Below are positions 6,307 through 8,498 of a stretch of 8,498 nucleotides of DNA, in pieces. The translations under genes and the position numbers were made by a program. The stretch's first letter is position 1; every line of letters starts with the position of its first letter. The notes under the pieces are model-generated. The model was not told where the DNA came from and did no database searches. It was given only the letters and a program-made list of their open reading frames with translations. The stretch lies in contig CADBQL010000370.1 in the NCBI GenBank assembly GCA_902796815.1, positions 1 to 8,498 of the forward strand, written 5' to 3'. This DNA is from an uncultured Coriobacteriaceae bacterium. GTDB taxonomy: Bacteria; Actinomycetota; Coriobacteriia; Coriobacteriales; Eggerthellaceae.

Positions 6307-6312
6307 TATCAT
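6307..6312 (+). promoter_or_regulatory. Possible -10 box of the Nudix gene
   Basis: TATCAT matches five of six bases of TATAAT and lies 46 bp before the GTG start. It is part of the imperfect palindrome ATGAT-N7-ATCAT (6296-6312). No good -35 is seen at the expected spacing, so this is tentative. Confidence 0.25.
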
Positions 6313-6358
6313 AACGCAGCGGAAAGATAGGCTCTCAAATCAAGCAGAGGAACGCACC

Positions 6359-6958
6359 GTGACCCAAGCGAACAAGCAAGATCAGTCCCAAGAAGCGGCA
6401 ATGCTGCGCAACGCGATTGAGGCTTTTGAGCCATACAACGAGCAAGAAGCTGCCGACAAGCGGGTCATCCTCCATGCGCTCGATACCGATCCCAACTGTT
6501 TCGACCGCAGCGCACAGGCGCATATGGCATGCTCGATATGGGTAATAGATCCAGAAGCAACTCAGACGTTGCTCGTGTACCACAACATTTATGACTCGTG
6601 GAGCTGGATTGGCGGCCACGCCGACGGAATTTGCGACCTCGAAGCGGTCGCGCTGCGCGAACTGGAAGAAGAAACGGGCATACGACATGCACGCATCGTG
6701 CCGCGCGGCCCCGGCAACATTTATTCGCTCGAAGTGCTCACCGTCAACGGCCATGAAAAACGGGGCGCGTACGTGAGCTCCCATTTGCACCTCAACGTGA
6801 CCTATCTTGCTATAGCCGACCCCGCAGAGCCTATTCGCATAAAGCCCGATGAGAACAGCGGTGTACGCTGGGTGCCACTCGAAGATGCCATCCGTCTTTC
6901 GTCCGAACCGTGGATCCGCACCCGCATCTACCGCAAGCTTATCGACAAGCTCGCGTGA
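6359..6958 (+). CDS. Nudix hydrolase
   Basis: A 199-residue cytoplasmic hydrolase expected to cleave a nucleoside-diphosphate-linked compound; the substrate cannot be told. The Nudix box lies at 86-108: GHADGIC, then DLEAVAL, then RELEEETGI. The metal-binding part R100-E101-L102-x-E104-E105 is intact. The first glutamate of the box (G-x5-E) is replaced by C92, whereas the GGHADG-type subfamily I recall has an acidic residue there. The N-terminal 50 residues are helical (EAFEPYNEQEAADKRVILHAL), as in longer Nudix proteins of this type. The C-terminal part has RWVPLEDA, the usual end of the fold. The GTG start at 6359 was chosen for AGAGGA (6346-6351) 7 nt upstream. A longer reading from 6200 would run through the divergent promoter and over the glutaredoxin gene. 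It is convergent with the grdB-type gene, with one palindromic repeat between them. Confidence 0.9.
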   Translation: MTQANKQDQSQEAAMLRNAIEAFEPYNEQEAADKRVILHALDTDPNCFDRSAQAHMACSIWVIDPEATQTLLVYHNIYDSWSWIGGHADGICDLEAVALRELEEETGIRHARIVPRGPGNIYSLEVLTVNGHEKRGAYVSSHLHLNVTYLAIADPAEPIRIKPDENSGVRWVPLEDAIRLSSEPWIRTRIYRKLIDKLA

Positions 6959-7026
6959 TGGAACGGCAAAAGCAGGAGTGCAGTGACGGTGAACGGGCGG
7001 AGCGAAGGAGCGGAAAGACATCCCGA

Positions 7027-7055
7027 ATGAGTTTCGCCCCTGGGGCGTGACTCAT
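7027..7055. repeat. Palindromic intergenic repeat, copy 6
   Basis: ATGAGTTTCGCCCC, T, GGGGCGTGACTCAT; one base differs from copies 2 and 5. It is a single copy between the convergent Nudix and grdB-type genes, 68 nt after the Nudix stop codon and 16 nt beyond the grdB-type stop codon. On the plus strand (Nudix transcript) all but one arm position can pair. No U-run follows. Confidence 0.93.
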
Positions 7056-7071
7056 GGGCGGCAACATCCTG

Positions 7072-8385
7072 CTAGTCAGCAAAAACCACCTGGCCGTCAA
7101 CCTCTGTCGAGAGCGCCTTCAGGGCTTTCTCCACAATCGAGCTACGCAAGCGTTTTTCTTGATCGGGAGATAAAGCTGGATCACCAAGCGGATGAGGGAT
7201 GGCGACTGCCGGTATGATGCGATTCGCTCCAACCGTGAGTGAAATCGGCGTCACCGTGCAAATGTGCGCCACCGGAAGGCCCGCACGCTCGATTTCCTTG
7301 ACCATCGTTGCCCCGCAACGAGTGCACGTGCCTCAAGTGGAAGTGAGGATGACGGCATCAACTCCATCGGCAACGAGTTTTTGGCCGATTTCGGCTCCGA
7401 ACGCCTTGGCCGACGCGACGGCCGTTCCGTTCCCGACGGTCGTGTAAAAACGGTCGTACAGCTTGCCAATGACGCCCGCGCGCTCCATATCCCGCAGAAC
7501 ATCGACGGGAAGCACGCGGTCGGCATCTTGATTCGCATAGACCGGATCGTACCCTCCATGCGCAGTCTCGTAGCCCTCGCTCGTAAGATCGTCAACGCCT
7601 GCGATTTCATATTCGCCGAAATGGGAAGCGTTCGAGCTTTCGATCTGGTCGGGGTTGCCTTTCTCCACAATGCCGCCCGACGTCACGAGGGCAATTGTCG
7701 CTTTCGAGATGTCCTTGATAGCCGGCTGCGGATCGACGCGATCGAAATCGGGCATCGGGTACTCGGTTGTAAAAGGCTTTCCCGCCAGCTTGGCAAGCAG
7801 CATCTCGACTGCGCGTCTCGAACCGCGTTTTTTCTCGAAGAAATTCACGCGCACGCCCTGAGGAATGTAACCCTCCTCGCACGATGCGCCAATCGCCTCG
7901 CCACGCCCCAGCTTGAGGGCAAGTGGCGCCATGATTTTGACCGCTGCGCGCATGCCGGCAGCGCTGTTCTTGGTGGAGACGATATAGACCTTATCCTTGT
8001 ACATATCGGCGCCAGGATTTTCGACATACATGCCGGTCAGAGCTGGAATGCCGAGGCGCTCTTGCACCGCAGCCGCCACAGCGCCGCACGCCACCCCGTA
8101 GCGGCCCGCGTTGAACGCCGGCCCCGCTATGAGCAAATCGGGATGCACCCTGTCGACGAACTCGACGATGGCGTCGAGCGTCTCGTCGAGATGCTCGTTG
8201 AAATACCCGTCACCGCACACGATCGTACCCACGATCTCGGCCTCGTCGCCAAACAGTTGCATAAACGCCTGACCTGGCCCTTTGACCTCGCCTTCCAAGA
8301 ATTCGACCGGATGGTCAGCCTGCTCTTCGCCACCGATCTGCGCAAAAAACTGGTTAATGTAGTGCAACACGGAAAGCTTTCTCAT
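7072..8385 (-). CDS. grdB: Selenoprotein, component B (GrdB type) of glycine/sarcosine/betaine reductase, with UGA-encoded Sec
   Basis: The substrate-binding selenoprotein B subunit of the reductases that turn glycine, sarcosine or betaine into acetyl phosphate plus an amine, in Stickland-type fermentation. It works with the pyruvoyl proteins from grdE and with selenoprotein GrdA. The reading frame is 437 residues if UGA at 7335-7333 is selenocysteine (U351); read as a stop it would give only 350. The frame continues without break as UGTCTRCGATMVKEIERAG, the conserved U-x-x-C-x-x-C site. Family landmarks are LHYINQFFAQIGGEEQAD (7-24), CGDGYFNE (57-64), GPAFNAGRYG (88-97) and GMYVENPGAD (118-127). 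Start ATG 8385 fits GGAG (8396-8393) 7 nt upstream; 24 further in-frame residues upstream do not look like the family. GrdF (sarcosine) and GrdH (betaine) are close paralogues, so the substrate is open. No other grd gene is in the window; a grdE-like partner may lie beyond the right edge. The gene ends with TAG at 7074-7072. Confidence 0.93.
7305..7321 (-). promoter_or_regulatory. Bacterial SECIS-like hairpin after the UGA
   Basis: On the minus strand CGTTGC, GGG, GCAACG forms a perfect 6-bp stem with a 3-nt loop, extended by a T-A pair to 7 bp. The stem base is 11 nt and the loop 18 nt after the UGA. The loop starts with G. Position, size and the G in the loop fit bacterial SECIS elements that recruit SelB. 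The hairpin is inside the coding sequence, as usual in bacteria. Confidence 0.8.
7333..7335 (-). other. Selenocysteine UGA codon (recoded stop)
   Basis: In-frame TGA at 7335-7333 between LTST and GTCTRCGA. Nine sense codons and then the rest of the conserved C-terminus follow in the same frame. This is the known selenocysteine position of GrdB-type proteins, so the gene is not a pseudogene. Confidence 0.93.
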
Positions 8386-8434
8386 GACCTGTCTCCATTC
8401 TCCCGCCTGTATCGGCGTCATACGCGTGACCAAT

Positions 8435-8485
8435 AGGGAGCCTCTTTTGGGCCGCATCCCCTGCGACCAAAAGGGGGCCTCCCCT
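8435..8485 (-). promoter_or_regulatory. Large imperfect stem-loop upstream of grdB
   Basis: The minus-strand arms AGGGGAGGCCCCCTTTTGG (8485-8467) and CCCAAAAGAGGCTCCCT (8451-8435) pair over about 18 bp. The inner stem CGC/GCG closes on the loop AGGGGAT (8462-8456). The stem has a few bulges. No U-run follows, so it is not a plain terminator. It lies 50-100 nt before the grdB start and may be an intercistronic processing or stability hairpin of a grd operon, or part of a leader. TAG at 8489-8487 could be the stop of an upstream gene, but this cannot be tested here. Confidence 0.5.
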
Positions 8486-8498
8486 TCTAGCCACAGCC

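Noticed and set aside
6958..7050. 30-codon reading frame overlapping the Nudix stop codon (ATGA) and ending in repeat copy 6
   Set aside because: It has no ribosome binding site and low-complexity content, and its last residues merely translate the repeat. Translation by coupling cannot be excluded, but nothing supports it.
1199..7055. CRISPR array made of the 29-bp palindromes
   Set aside because: Copies are scattered over about 6 kb between genes with irregular spacing, differ in sequence and orientation, and no cas gene is present.
7333..7335. Premature stop or pseudogene in the 7072-8385 gene
   Set aside because: The frame continues without any shift and the conserved U-x-x-C-x-x-C site and C-terminus follow. 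A SECIS-like hairpin sits at the right distance.
7264..8436. 390-codon open frame on the plus strand across grdB
   Set aside because: It is antisense to the selenoprotein gene and shows no family features.

Overview
The window carries seven protein-coding genes and no RNA genes or mobile elements that I can recognise. GC is moderately high (above 50 percent by eye), UGA is read as selenocysteine in a glycine reductase-type protein, and the amylomaltase has a fused architecture. Together these suggest an anaerobic, amino-acid-fermenting actinobacterium, most likely of the Coriobacteriia. That placement is inference from gene content, not from a marker gene.

Layout from left to right. (1) Positions 1-1061, minus strand: a cation diffusion facilitator (metal/proton antiporter), cut by the left edge. 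(2) 1277-2764, minus: a membrane protein with a DUF697-like core and a long amphipathic repeat tail. (3) 3002-3289, minus: a small AbrB/MazE-type DNA-binding protein with no toxin partner and a palindrome just before its ribosome binding site. (4) 3290-3551: an AT-rich divergent promoter region. (5) 3552-5924, plus: a 790-residue 4-alpha-glucanotransferase (GH77, MalQ type). Its N-terminal third looks like a GH13 amylase/neopullulanase that has lost its catalytic barrel. (6) 5982-6236, minus: a glutaredoxin-like protein. (7) 6359-6958, plus: a Nudix hydrolase, divergent from the glutaredoxin across an inverted repeat. (8) 7072-8385, minus: a GrdB-type selenoprotein of glycine/sarcosine/betaine reductase. 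It has an in-frame UGA at 7335-7333 with a compact SECIS-like hairpin directly after it. A strong imperfect hairpin lies upstream at 8435-8485, and the rest of a grd operon probably lies beyond the right edge.

The most striking non-coding signal is a 29-bp palindromic repeat with arms close to ATGAGTCACGCCCC and GGGGCGTGACTCAT. It occurs six times, plus one half-copy, and only at gene 3' ends or between genes. Tandem (co-directional) junctions carry two copies and convergent junctions carry one. In two places the stop codon of the upstream gene lies inside the repeat. The copies lack the U-run of an ordinary intrinsic terminator, so they may be a REP-like or species-specific 3'-end element.

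The genes do not form one pathway. They read as separate housekeeping or metabolic units: metal transport, envelope protein, regulator, maltodextrin metabolism, redox, nucleotide-type hydrolysis and Stickland-type amino acid reduction. I found no defence system, prophage or CRISPR array.
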